Origin: Pseudomonadota bacterium
Lineage (GTDB): Bacteria; Pseudomonadota; Gammaproteobacteria; Burkholderiales; Burkholderiaceae_D
Reading direction: 5' to 3'
Assembly (NCBI GenBank): GCA_018241865.1
Contig: JAFECY010000072.1
Location: 1 to 5,438, forward strand
Length of the DNA stretch: 5,438 nucleotides
Every line of letters begins with the position of its first letter. The first letter of the stretch is position 1. A program made the translations under genes and the position numbers. The notes under the pieces are model-generated. The model saw only the letters and a program-made list of their open reading frames with translations. It did no database searches and was not told the DNA's origin. This document shows positions 1-5,438 of the stretch, in pieces.

Positions 1-130
1 CGTCGATCGATTCATTGAACTTGGCAGTGGCGCATTCTTTAATTAGGGCAATCGCGTTGTCGAACGGATAGGCCTTGGTGCGGTCCACTTTTGCTTTGAG
101 CGCTTGTGCGCGTTTGGATAACTTAGCCAT
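1..130 (-). CDS. rplA: 50S ribosomal protein L1, N-terminal 43 residues (3' part beyond window)
   Basis: L1 forms the mobile stalk next to the E site of the large ribosomal subunit and, in well-studied bacteria, represses translation of its own rplK-rplA mRNA. Translating the minus strand from the ATG at 128-130 gives 43 residues beginning [17 protein letters not shown] and running to NESID at the window edge. This is the typical L1 start, with the basic N-terminal helix and the 'AxALIKExATAKFxESID' region. The start is well supported: a GGAGG Shine-Dalgarno at 138-142 lies 7 bases upstream, inside the end of rplK. The ATG overlaps the rplK TAA by one base (TAATG), so the two proteins are probably made by coupled translation. 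About four fifths of the gene lies outside the window, so its integrity cannot be judged. Confidence 0.96.
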   Translation of the reverse strand, partial: MAKLSKRAQALKAKVDRTKAYPFDNAIALIKECATAKFNESID

Positions 131-561
131 TACAGACCCTCCACCGTGATGCCCATGGAACGTGCGGAACCGGCGATGGTACGCACAGCTGCATCCATGT
201 CAGCGGCCGTCAAATCCGGGCGCTTGGTTGTTGCGATTTCTTCCGCTTGCTTGCGGGTGATCTTGCCGACCTTGTCGGTATGCGGCTTGGGCGAACCTTT
301 CTGGATGCCAGCGGCTTTCTTAATCAGGATGGTTGCCGGCGGGGTCTTCATCACAAAGGTGAAGGACTTGTCGGCAAACGCGGTGATCACCACCGGAATC
401 GGCAAGCCCGGCTCGACGCCTTGGGTCTGGGCGTTGAACGCCTTGCAGAATTCCATGATATTCAAACCGCGCTGACCCAGTGCCGGGCCGATCGGGGGAG
501 ACGGGTTGGCTTTGCCAGCCGGTACTTGCAGCTTGATAAAGCCGACGATTTTCTTGGCCAT
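130..561 (-). CDS. rplK: 50S ribosomal protein L11
   Basis: L11 binds the GTPase-associated region of 23S rRNA at the base of the L7/L12 stalk and helps EF-G, EF-Tu and release factors act on the ribosome. In many bacteria it is also needed for RelA activation. The 143-residue product is full length for the family. The N-terminal domain contains [22 protein letters not shown], starting near residue 22, and includes the proline-rich thiostrepton-site region. The C-terminal rRNA-binding domain begins near [14 protein letters not shown] and ends with the family signature [12 protein letters not shown] and VEGL. The start is fixed by MAKK and by AGGAG at 567-571, five bases before the ATG. It follows nusG after a 146-base leader and overlaps rplA by one base, the conserved nusG-rplK-rplA order. 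Nothing in the protein looks abnormal. Confidence 0.98.
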   Translation of the reverse strand: MAKKIVGFIKLQVPAGKANPSPPIGPALGQRGLNIMEFCKAFNAQTQGVEPGLPIPVVITAFADKSFTFVMKTPPATILIKKAAGIQKGSPKPHTDKVGKITRKQAEEIATTKRPDLTAADMDAAVRTIAGSARSMGITVEGL

Positions 562-564
562 AAT

Positions 565-611
565 GGCTCCTACTTGAAGTGAGTGGTAGCGCCGGTTCGC
601 CTTGCGGCTAC
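565..611 (-). promoter_or_regulatory. rplK translation start region with competing helices; candidate L1 repressor site
   Basis: Read on the minus strand, the GCTAC element (586-590) has two possible partners. Upstream it pairs perfectly with GTAGC (607-611), closing a loop that contains a small CGC/GCG helix (604-606 with 598-600). Downstream, CTAC (586-589) pairs with GTAG (570-573) and GGC (591-593) pairs with GCC (565-567). This forms a seven-pair helix with a small asymmetric internal loop that buries the AGGAG ribosome binding site at 567-571. The two folds exclude each other. Ribosomal protein L1 is known to repress rplK-rplA by binding a 23S-like mRNA structure near the rplK start, so this is a plausible site. 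The pairings are seen in the sequence; the L1 role is inferred and not tested by any folding calculation. Confidence 0.38.
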
Positions 612-622
612 TGGGGCTCCTC

Positions 623-643
623 TTGTTGCTGCTGTTGCTGCTG
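623..643 (-). repeat. Trinucleotide CAR run in the rplK leader
   Basis: Seven consecutive YTG triplets on the plus strand (TTG TTG CTG CTG TTG CTG CTG) give seven CAA/CAG units in the transcript. The run lies in the untranslated leader between nusG and rplK, about 60 to 80 bases before the rplK start. It is low in structure compared with the GC-rich sequence on both sides. No ORF on the minus strand accounts for it. It may be a simple microsatellite or an unstructured linker between leader hairpins; no function is claimed. Confidence 0.7.
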
Positions 644-651
644 CGGCGATT

Positions 652-678
652 TCACGAAACCGTGACGCCCGCCGCGTC
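652..678 (-). other. Two adjacent, partly overlapping small hairpins after nusG
   Basis: On the minus strand, GACGC (674-678) pairs with GCGTC (664-668) around a five-base loop, and TCACG (661-665) pairs with CGTGA (652-656) around GTTT. The two stems share bases 664-665, so they cannot both form completely. Neither is followed by a T tract, so they do not look like an intrinsic terminator. They may be mRNA leader structures in the L11 operon. I found no convincing -35/-10 promoter pair in the 146-base nusG-rplK spacer, although E. coli has an rplK promoter at the equivalent place. Confidence 0.35.
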
Positions 679-707
679 GTTTAATGCAAAACTGCAGTCG
701 CGCCCGA

Positions 708-1304
708 TCAGGCTTTTTCAACCTGGCCGAATTCAAGCTCGACCGGCGTCGCGCGACCAAAAATCGTTACGGAAACACGCACGCGCGATTTTTCGTAATT
801 GACTTCCTCGACATTGCCGTTGAAATCGGTGAACGGACCATCTTTGATACGCACCAATTCGCCGACGTCGTACAAAACTTTAGGCCGCGGCTTCTCCACG
901 CCCTCTTGCATTTGGTGCATGATTTTATCCACTTCATGCACCGGAATCGGGGTCGGCTTATTGGATTTACCGCCGATGAAACCCGTCACTTTGCTGGTGT
1001 TCTTCACCAGATGCCAAGTTTCATCGGTCATTTCCATCTCAACCAGCACATAGCCGGGGAAGAAACGACGCTCGGTCACCGATTTTTGACCATTCTTGAC
1101 TTCGACCACTTCTTCGGTCGGCACCAGAATCTGGCTGAATTTATCTTCCATGCCGGCGCGCGCGATGCGCTCGGTCAAGGCACGCTGCACACTTTTTTCC
1201 ATACCGGAATAAACGTGCACGACATACCAGCGCTTCTTGCTTGCAGAAGCAGCGACAGCGCCCTCGGCGCTCGCTTGCACTTCACTCTGAATGTTCTCGC
1301 TCAT
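708..1304 (-). CDS. nusG: Transcription termination/antitermination factor NusG
   Basis: NusG binds RNA polymerase, suppresses pausing, assists Rho-dependent termination and links polymerase to ribosomal protein S10 during coupled transcription and translation. The product has 198 residues. Residues 1-22 form a polar, alanine-rich extension, about 17 residues longer than in E. coli. The NGN domain follows from [16 protein letters not shown] (23 onward) through VPTEEVVEV (61-69) and [13 protein letters not shown] (79-91) to GFIGG (108-112). After a linker with KPRPK (138-142), the KOW domain runs from [16 protein letters not shown] (148-163) through [10 protein letters not shown] (181-190) to the end. 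The ATG overlaps the secE TAA by one base (TAATG) with only a weak GGA-type ribosome site, suggesting translational coupling to secE. The gene ends in TGA. Placement between secE and rplK is the conserved order. Confidence 0.98.
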   Translation of the reverse strand: MSENIQSEVQASAEGAVAASASKKRWYVVHVYSGMEKSVQRALTERIARAGMEDKFSQILVPTEEVVEVKNGQKSVTERRFFPGYVLVEMEMTDETWHLVKNTSKVTGFIGGKSNKPTPIPVHEVDKIMHQMQEGVEKPRPKVLYDVGELVRIKDGPFTDFNGNVEEVNYEKSRVRVSVTIFGRATPVELEFGQVEKA

Positions 1305-1690
1305 TATTTTTTCCAGCCCAGAATCAGGTCATAGAGCAGCACTTCCAGCAGCTTGTCGGTTCCCCACAAAAATATCGCCATAATCAAAACAAAGCCGAAC
1401 ACGACTGCCGTGATCTGAATTGCTTCCTTGCGAGTGGGCCAAACAACTTTTTTGGTTTCACGTACCGTCTCTTTGGCGAAACCAACGAAATTTCGACCCA
1501 GTTCAGCCGTCATTGTCAGCACGACCGCCACGATTAAGCCAGCAACCAACACTCCAACGCGCACCAGCGACGTCGCCTTGTCGGCCAATAAATAGAAGCC
1601 AACAACACCGGCGATCACGGCGCACAGCGCTAAACCCAACTTGAGCTTTTCGCCCGAAGCACTCACAGTCTGTACGGAATTGTTAGACAT
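1304..1690 (-). CDS. secE: Preprotein translocase subunit SecE
   Basis: SecE is the small essential inner-membrane subunit that clamps SecY in the SecYEG protein-conducting channel. The 128-residue product has the three-helix form found in E. coli and other proteobacteria, not the short single-helix form. Hydrophobic segments lie at about residues 18-35, 43-61 and 91-118. Between the second and third come an amphipathic helix (about 65-78) and the conserved [10 protein letters not shown] (80-89), the cytoplasmic hallmark of the family. The C-terminus is LILGWKK. The start is the ATG at 1688-1690, 35 bases after tRNA-Trp, with a modest GAGAG ribosome site at 1700-1704. It overlaps nusG by one base. 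It is probably co-transcribed with the tRNA and released by RNase processing, which is an inference from spacing. Confidence 0.97.
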   Translation of the reverse strand: MSNNSVQTVSASGEKLKLGLALCAVIAGVVGFYLLADKATSLVRVGVLVAGLIVAVVLTMTAELGRNFVGFAKETVRETKKVVWPTRKEAIQITAVVFGFVLIMAIFLWGTDKLLEVLLYDLILGWKK

Positions 1691-1704
1691 ACTTTTCTAC
1701 TCTC

Positions 1705-1717
1705 GGTGCTAGGCACC
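1705..1717 (-). other. Small hairpin between tRNA-Trp and secE
   Basis: On the minus strand GGTGC and GCACC (positions 1713-1717 and 1705-1709) form a perfect five-pair stem around CTA, just upstream of the likely secE ribosome site at 1700-1704 and eight bases after the tRNA 3' CCA. There is no T tract, so it is not a terminator. It may protect the new 5' end of the secE mRNA after the tRNA is cut out, or be incidental. Confidence 0.35.
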
Positions 1718-1725
1718 AGAATCGG

Positions 1726-1801
1726 TGGCAGGGGCGGAGGGCCTCGAACCCCCAACCTACGGTTTTGGAGACCGTCACTCTGCCAATTGAGCTACGCCCC
1801 T
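1726..1801 (-). tRNA. trpT: tRNA-Trp (anticodon CCA)
   Basis: A complete 76-base cloverleaf reads on the minus strand. The acceptor stem is AGGGGCG with CGCCCCT, seven pairs. The D stem is GCTC with GAGT, with one G-U pair and loop AATTGGCA. The anticodon stem is ACGGT with ACCGT around loop CTCCAAA, with the CCA anticodon at 1766-1768. The variable loop is AGGTT. The T stem is GGGGG with CCCTC, with one G-U pair and loop TTCGAGG. The discriminator base is G, and the 3' CCA is encoded (1726-1728). It closely resembles E. coli tRNA-Trp. A tRNA-Trp between tuf and secE is a conserved betaproteobacterial and gammaproteobacterial arrangement, and it reads in the same direction as the genes. Confidence 0.98.
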
Positions 1802-1821
1802 GAAGCTTTTACAGCCAACAA

Positions 1822-1848
1822 TGCCGCGCACTTTCGAGGTGCGCGGCA
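1822..1848 (-). terminator. Strong hairpin between tuf and tRNA-Trp (possible attenuator)
   Basis: The sequence TGCCGCGCAC (minus strand, 1839-1848) pairs with GTGCGCGGCA (1822-1831) in a perfect ten-pair stem around the seven-base loop CTCGAAA, beginning eight bases after the tuf stop codon. The bases after it (TTGTTGGC) are only partly T-rich. It could be a leaky intrinsic terminator that lowers read-through into trpT-secE-nusG, or an mRNA-stabilising end for tuf. No good promoter is visible between it and the tRNA, so at least partial read-through seems likely. Confidence 0.55.
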
Positions 1849-1856
1849 CAGTCTTC

Positions 1857-3047
1857 TTACTCAATAATCTTCGCCACGACACCGGCGCCGACGGTACGAC
1901 CGCCTTCGCGGATGGCGAAGCGCAGACCTTCTTCCATGGCGATCGGGTTAATCAGCATCACGGTGATCGAGACGTTGTCGCCCGGCATGACCATTTCTTT
2001 GTCCTTCGGCAGTTCGATCGCGCCGGTCACGTCCGTGGTACGGAAGTAGAACTGCGGACGGTAGTTGTTGAAGAACGGGGTGTGACGGCCGCCTTCGTCT
2101 TTCGATAGGACGTAGATTTCGCCGGTGAAGTGTTTGTGTGGCTTGATCGAGCCTGGCTTGGCCAAGACTTGACCACGCTCGACGTCTTCGCGCTTGGTGC
2201 CGCGCAGCAGTACGCCGACGTTGTCGCCTGCTTGACCTTGGTCGAGCAACTTGCGGAACATTTCGACGCCGGTGCAGGTGGTCTTTTGGGTGTCTTTGAT
2301 GCCGACGATTTCGATTTCTTCGCCGACTTTGACGATGCCGCGCTCAACACGGCCGGTGACGACGGTGCCGCGACCGGAGATGGAGAAGACGTCTTCCACC
2401 GGCATCAGGAAGGCGCCGTCGATGGCACGCTCCGGGGTGGGGATGTAGGTGTCCAAGGCTTCGGCCAAGCGCATGATGGCGGCTTCGCCGAGGTCGCCTT
2501 TGTCGCCTTCGAGGGCGAGCTTGGCGGAGCCTTTGATGATGGGCAGGTCGTCACCGGGAAATTCGTATTTGGAGAGGAGCTCGCGCACTTCCATTTCGAC
2601 GAGTTCGAGCAGTTCGGCGTCGTCAACCATGTCGCATTTGTTGAGGAAGACGATGATGTAGGGTACGCCGACTTGGCGGGCGAGCAGGATGTGTTCGCGC
2701 GTTTGCGGCATGGGGCCGTCGGCAGCCGAACACACCAGAATCGCGCCGTCCATCTGAGCGGCACCGGTGATCATGTTTTTGACGTAGTCGGCGTGGCCGG
2801 GGCAGTCAACGTGGGCGTAGTGACGGTTGGCAGTCTCATACTCGACGTGGGCGGTGTTAATCGTAATGCCGCGCGCTTTTTCTTCCGGCGCTGCGTCGAT
2901 CTGGTCGTAGGCTTTGGCTTCGCCGCCAAACTTGGCCGACAGTACGGTCGCAATCGCTGCCGTCAGGGTGGTCTTGCCATGGTCAACGTGACCAATCGTG
3001 CCTACGTTCACGTGCGGTTTCGTCCGCTCAAACTTGCCTTTTGCCAT
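1857..3047 (-). CDS. tuf: Translation elongation factor EF-Tu
   Basis: EF-Tu is the GTPase that carries aminoacyl-tRNA to the ribosomal A site. The 396-residue product is full length. The G domain shows GHVDHGKT (19-26), RGIT (59-62), DCPGH (81-85), NKCD (136-139) and SAK (174-176; the betaproteobacterial form of the SAL motif). Domain 2 begins at about residue 210 ([24 protein letters not shown]) and domain 3 at about 300, ending in [11 protein letters not shown]. The start is confirmed by [20 protein letters not shown] and an AAGGA site at 3056-3060, eight bases upstream. It lies 74 bases after fusA and 55 bases before tRNA-Trp, joining positions usually held by two separate tuf copies. Codon choice is mosaic: the nine Gln codons are CAA at residues 115-293 (six of six) and CAG outside (three of three). 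CTC for Leu occurs only within about residues 122-268. Confidence 0.99.
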   Translation of the reverse strand: MAKGKFERTKPHVNVGTIGHVDHGKTTLTAAIATVLSAKFGGEAKAYDQIDAAPEEKARGITINTAHVEYETANRHYAHVDCPGHADYVKNMITGAAQMDGAILVCSAADGPMPQTREHILLARQVGVPYIIVFLNKCDMVDDAELLELVEMEVRELLSKYEFPGDDLPIIKGSAKLALEGDKGDLGEAAIMRLAEALDTYIPTPERAIDGAFLMPVEDVFSISGRGTVVTGRVERGIVKVGEEIEIVGIKDTQKTTCTGVEMFRKLLDQGQAGDNVGVLLRGTKREDVERGQVLAKPGSIKPHKHFTGEIYVLSKDEGGRHTPFFNNYRPQFYFRTTDVTGAIELPKDKEMVMPGDNVSITVMLINPIAMEEGLRFAIREGGRTVGAGVVAKIIE

Positions 3048-3089
3048 TTTAAATTTCCTTCAAAAAGAACGATTTACTATTCAGTTAAA

Positions 3090-3109
3090 CCCGCCCCGGT
3101 CGGGACGGG
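3090..3109 (-). terminator. GC-rich hairpin between fusA and tuf (weak terminator or processing element)
   Basis: On the minus strand CCCGTCCC (3102-3109) pairs with GGGGCGGG (3090-3097), eight pairs with one T-G wobble, around the tetraloop GACC. Only TTTAA follows, so the T tract is too short for a classical intrinsic terminator. It begins about ten bases after the tandem TAA-TGA stop of fusA and lies about 30 bases before the tuf ribosome site. Attenuation or mRNA 3'-end protection would let tuf be expressed differently from fusA; this is inferred from position. Confidence 0.45.
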
Positions 3110-3121
3110 CGATTCATTTCA

Positions 3122-5227
3122 TTACTTGGCCTTGGCGCTAACGATCGCCTCGGTCACATTCTTCGGTGCTTCAGCGTAGTGCTTGAATTCCATCGTGTAG
3201 GTTGCACGGCCTTGGGTTGCGGAACGCAGCGAGGTCGAGTAACCGAACATTTCGGACAGCGGCACTTCGGCCTTGATGATCTTGCCACCACCGCCGGCGA
3301 TTTCATCCATACCCTGCACCATGCCACGACGAGACGACAGGTCGCCCATCACGGTGCCGGCGTAGTCTTCCGGGGTTTCGACTTCGACCGCCATCATCGG
3401 CTCGAGAATGACTGGACTGGCCTTGCGGCAACCGTCTTTGAGCGCCATCGAACCCGCCATACGGAAAGCGTTTTCGTTCGAGTCCACATCATGGTAAGAA
3501 CCAAAGGTCAGGGTGACTTTGATGTCAACCATCGGATAGCCGGCCAGCACGCCGTTCGGCAGCGTGTCGATCACGCCTTTCTCAACGGCAGGAATGTATT
3601 CACGCGGCACCACACCACCCTTGATGGCATCAACGAACTCGAAACCCTTACCCGGCTCTTGCGGTTCAATCTTCAGAACCACGTGGCCATACTGACCACG
3701 ACCGCCGGATTGCTTGACGAATTTACCTTCCACATCCTCAACCGCCTTGCGGATGGTTTCGCGATAAGCAACCTGCGGCTTACCAACGGTTGCTTCCACG
3801 CCAAATTCACGCTTCATGCGATCTACCAAGATTTCCAGATGCAATTCACCCATGCCGGAAATAATTGTCTGACCAGACTCTTCGTCAGTCTTGACGCGGA
3901 ATGACGGATCTTCCGCAGCCAAACGGTTCAACGCCAAGCCCATTTTTTCTTGGTCGGCCTTGGTCTTCGGCTCTACCGCTTGCGAAATCACCGGCTCCGG
4001 GAACACCATGCGCTCCAACGTGATGACCGATGCCGGATCGCACAAGGTATCACCGGTAGTGGCTTCTTTCAGACCCACAGCAGCAGCAATATCGCCGGCA
4101 CGCACTTCTTTGATTTCCTCACGCTGGTTGGCGTGCATCTGCAGAATACGACCCAGACGTTCTTTTTTAGACTTGACCGGGTTGTACACGGTGTCGCCGG
4201 AATTGACAACGCCAGAATAGACGCGGAAGAAAATCAACTGGCCGACGAATGGATCGGTCATGATCTTGAACGCCAATGCAGAAAACTTCTCTTCGTCGCT
4301 AGCCTGACGAACAACCGGCTCCTCATCCTCATCGGTGCCCGAGACTGGCGGAATGTCGGTCGGCGCCGGCAAGAAATCGAGCACTGCATCAAGCATGCGC
4401 TGCACGCCCTTGTTCTTGAACGCCGAACCACACAGCATTGGCTGAATCTCAGCAGCGATGGTGCGCTGACGCAGACCAGCCATGACCTCAGCTTCGGTCA
4501 GATCACCCTCTTCGAGGTATTTATTCATCAACTCTTCAGATGCCTCGGCAGCAGCCTCAACCATCTTTTCGCGCCACTCGTTGGCCACGCCAACCAGATC
4601 AGCCGGAATATCGCCGTACTCGAACTTCATACCCTGCGAAGCCTCATCCCAGATGATGGCTTTCATCTTGATCAGATCGACGACACCTTGAAATTTTTCT
4701 TCCGCGCCAACCGGAATCACGATGGGTACTGGATTCGCCTTCAGGCGAGCGCGCATTTGCTCGACCACCTTGAAGAAGTTGGCGCCAGTACGATCCATCT
4801 TGTTGACGAACGCAATACGCGGCACTTTGTATTTGTTCGCCTGACGCCAGACGGTTTCAGACTGCGGCTGCACACCACCCACAGCGCAATACACCATGCA
4901 AGCACCGTCCAGCACGCGCATCGAACGCTCCACCTCGATGGTGAAATCGACGTGACCCGGCGTGTCAATCACATTGATGCGATGCTCTGGACGGGAGCTA
5001 TCCATACCACGCCAAAAACAAGTAGTCGCGGCAGAGGTAATGGTAATGCCACGCTCCTGCTCCTGCTCCATCCAGTCCATGGTGGCAGCACCATCATGCA
5101 CTTCACCAATTTTATGGTTCACGCCGGTGTAAAACAGAATGCGTTCAGTAGTGGTGGTCTTACCGGCGTCGATGTGCGCGGAAATGCCGATGTTGCGATA
5201 GCGCTCAATGGGGGTCTTGCGAGCCAT
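3122..5227 (-). CDS. fusA: Translation elongation factor EF-G
   Basis: EF-G is the GTPase that drives tRNA-mRNA translocation and, with RRF, ribosome recycling. The 701-residue product is full length. The G domain carries AHIDAGKT (17-24), RGITITSA (59-66), DTPGH (88-92), NKMD (142-145) and CGSAF (266-270). An acidic stretch, DEDEE (299-303), precedes domain II. Domain III contains [10 protein letters not shown] (457-466). Domain IV contains [10 protein letters not shown] (507-516) and the tip loop [11 protein letters not shown] (575-585), whose H579 matches the conserved tip histidine. Domain V ends with HYAEAPKNV (683-691). The start [15 protein letters not shown] is supported by AGGA at 5234-5237, six bases upstream. 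The gene ends in tandem in-frame stops TAA TGA. It follows rpsG as in the classical str operon, and tuf follows it. Confidence 0.99.
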   Translation of the reverse strand: MARKTPIERYRNIGISAHIDAGKTTTTERILFYTGVNHKIGEVHDGAATMDWMEQEQERGITITSAATTCFWRGMDSSRPEHRINVIDTPGHVDFTIEVERSMRVLDGACMVYCAVGGVQPQSETVWRQANKYKVPRIAFVNKMDRTGANFFKVVEQMRARLKANPVPIVIPVGAEEKFQGVVDLIKMKAIIWDEASQGMKFEYGDIPADLVGVANEWREKMVEAAAEASEELMNKYLEEGDLTEAEVMAGLRQRTIAAEIQPMLCGSAFKNKGVQRMLDAVLDFLPAPTDIPPVSGTDEDEEPVVRQASDEEKFSALAFKIMTDPFVGQLIFFRVYSGVVNSGDTVYNPVKSKKERLGRILQMHANQREEIKEVRAGDIAAAVGLKEATTGDTLCDPASVITLERMVFPEPVISQAVEPKTKADQEKMGLALNRLAAEDPSFRVKTDEESGQTIISGMGELHLEILVDRMKREFGVEATVGKPQVAYRETIRKAVEDVEGKFVKQSGGRGQYGHVVLKIEPQEPGKGFEFVDAIKGGVVPREYIPAVEKGVIDTLPNGVLAGYPMVDIKVTLTFGSYHDVDSNENAFRMAGSMALKDGCRKASPVILEPMMAVEVETPEDYAGTVMGDLSSRRGMVQGMDEIAGGGGKIIKAEVPLSEMFGYSTSLRSATQGRATYTMEFKHYAEAPKNVTEAIVSAKAK

Positions 5228-5348
5228 GTTTAATCCTAGTTCGTTTTAATGACAAAACCGAGCGCCATTTTTCTGGAAAATGTGCCCGGCTTCGAACAAA
5301 TTACTCTGTGCAAATGACCGGCTCGTTACGAACCCGTCATCCAATTCA
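5228..5348 (-). other. rpsG-fusA spacer with three inverted repeats
   Basis: This 121-base non-coding spacer contains, in transcript order, three inverted repeats. The first is a six-pair hairpin with one wobble and a three-base loop (5320-5334). The second is an AT-rich perfect inverted repeat CATTTT/AAAATG with a five-base loop (5266-5282). The third is GTTTT/AAAAC with a six-base loop (5243-5258), just upstream of the fusA ribosome site. None has a proper terminator T tract. I found no convincing promoter here, consistent with co-transcription of rpsG and fusA. In E. coli the str-operon S7 regulatory site lies between rpsL and rpsG, which is outside this window. Confidence 0.4.
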
Positions 5349-5438
5349 TTAGAAGCGGAAGTGCGAGAACGCCTTGTTCGCTTCGGCCATGCGGTGAACT
5401 TCATCACGCTTCTTCATCGCGCCGCCACGACCTTCCGC
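5349..5438 (-). CDS. rpsG: 30S ribosomal protein S7, C-terminal 29 residues (5' part beyond window)
   Basis: S7 nucleates assembly of the 30S head by binding 16S rRNA near the E site. Minus-strand translation from the window edge gives 29 residues, AEGRGGAMKKRDEVHRMAEANKAFSHFRF, cut into shorter motifs here as KKRDEVHRMAEANKAF followed by SHFRF. This is the conserved S7 C-terminus; E. coli has REDVHRMAEANKAFAHYRW in the same place. It ends in TAA followed directly by an in-frame TGA. Its position upstream of fusA is the standard str-operon order. Only the tail is visible, so the start and full length cannot be assessed. Confidence 0.95.
   Translation of the reverse strand, partial: AEGRGGAMKKRDEVHRMAEANKAFSHFRF

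Noticed and set aside
701..717. Possible plus-strand terminator at the nusG end (GC bases followed by TTTTT)
   Set aside because: Only three consecutive pairs can form, the T run is inside the nusG coding sequence, and no plus-strand gene precedes it.
602..802. Plus-strand frame beginning with a run of leucines that resembles a signal peptide
   Set aside because: The leucines come from the CTG/TTG repeat in the rplK leader. The frame then runs antisense into nusG, starts with TTG and shows no ribosome site.
1802..1821. -10-like TGTAAA just before tRNA-Trp on the minus strand
   Set aside because: No matching -35 element lies 16-18 bases upstream, where the sequence is the GC stem of the hairpin, and the spacing to the tRNA is too short for a confident promoter.
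2130..3179. 349-residue open frame on the plus strand opposite tuf
   Set aside because: It is antisense to an intact EF-Tu gene; the composition rich in D, V, G and F is typical of a reverse-frame shadow of tuf.
3950..5233. 427-residue open frame on the plus strand opposite fusA
   Set aside because: It lies wholly antisense to an intact, fully motif-supported EF-G gene, has no recognisable domain and reflects codon bias on the opposite strand.
1..5438. Mobile element, CRISPR array, toxin-antitoxin or other novel accessory system
   Set aside because: Nearly all of the window is accounted for by conserved housekeeping genes with short spacers; I saw no transposase, terminal repeats, spaced direct repeats or orphan coding region.

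Overview
This window is a core translation and transcription locus of a betaproteobacterium, most likely from the Burkholderiales. That placement rests on my memory of the NusG, SecE, L11 and EF-Tu families, not on a search. Every gene lies on the minus strand, so the transcript reads from high to low coordinates: rpsG (C-terminal end only), fusA, tuf, trpT (tRNA-Trp), secE, nusG, rplK, rplA (N-terminal end only). The plus strand carries no gene I can support; its long open frames are shadows of the highly biased codons on the other strand.

Layout from high to low coordinates. 5349-5438 is the tail of ribosomal protein S7, followed by a 121-base spacer holding three small inverted repeats. 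3122-5227 is elongation factor G, followed by a 74-base spacer with a strong GC hairpin. 1857-3047 is elongation factor Tu, followed by a 55-base spacer with a second strong hairpin. 1726-1801 is tRNA-Trp(CCA) with an encoded CCA end. secE and nusG overlap by one base (TAATG). A 146-base leader then separates nusG from rplK; it has an in-phase CAR trinucleotide run and base-pairing options around the rplK ribosome binding site. rplK and rplA overlap by one base, again as TAATG.

Together these genes supply translocation (EF-G), aminoacyl-tRNA delivery (EF-Tu), a tRNA, the essential small subunit of the Sec translocon (SecE), the transcription elongation factor NusG, and three ribosomal proteins (S7, L11, L1). 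Each intact protein has its family's expected length and motifs. I see no frameshift, insertion element, CRISPR array or new gene system.

The most notable point is gene order. As I know betaproteobacterial genomes, fusA-tuf is normally followed by the S10 operon (rpsJ), and a second tuf copy precedes trpT-secE-nusG. Here one tuf joins the two halves. That is the junction expected from recombination, tandem duplication or an assembly collapse between two directly repeated tuf genes. In support, codon choice inside tuf is mosaic: codons of about residues 112-293 favour CTC, CAA, TCC and CCC, while both ends use CTG, CAG, TCG and CCG.
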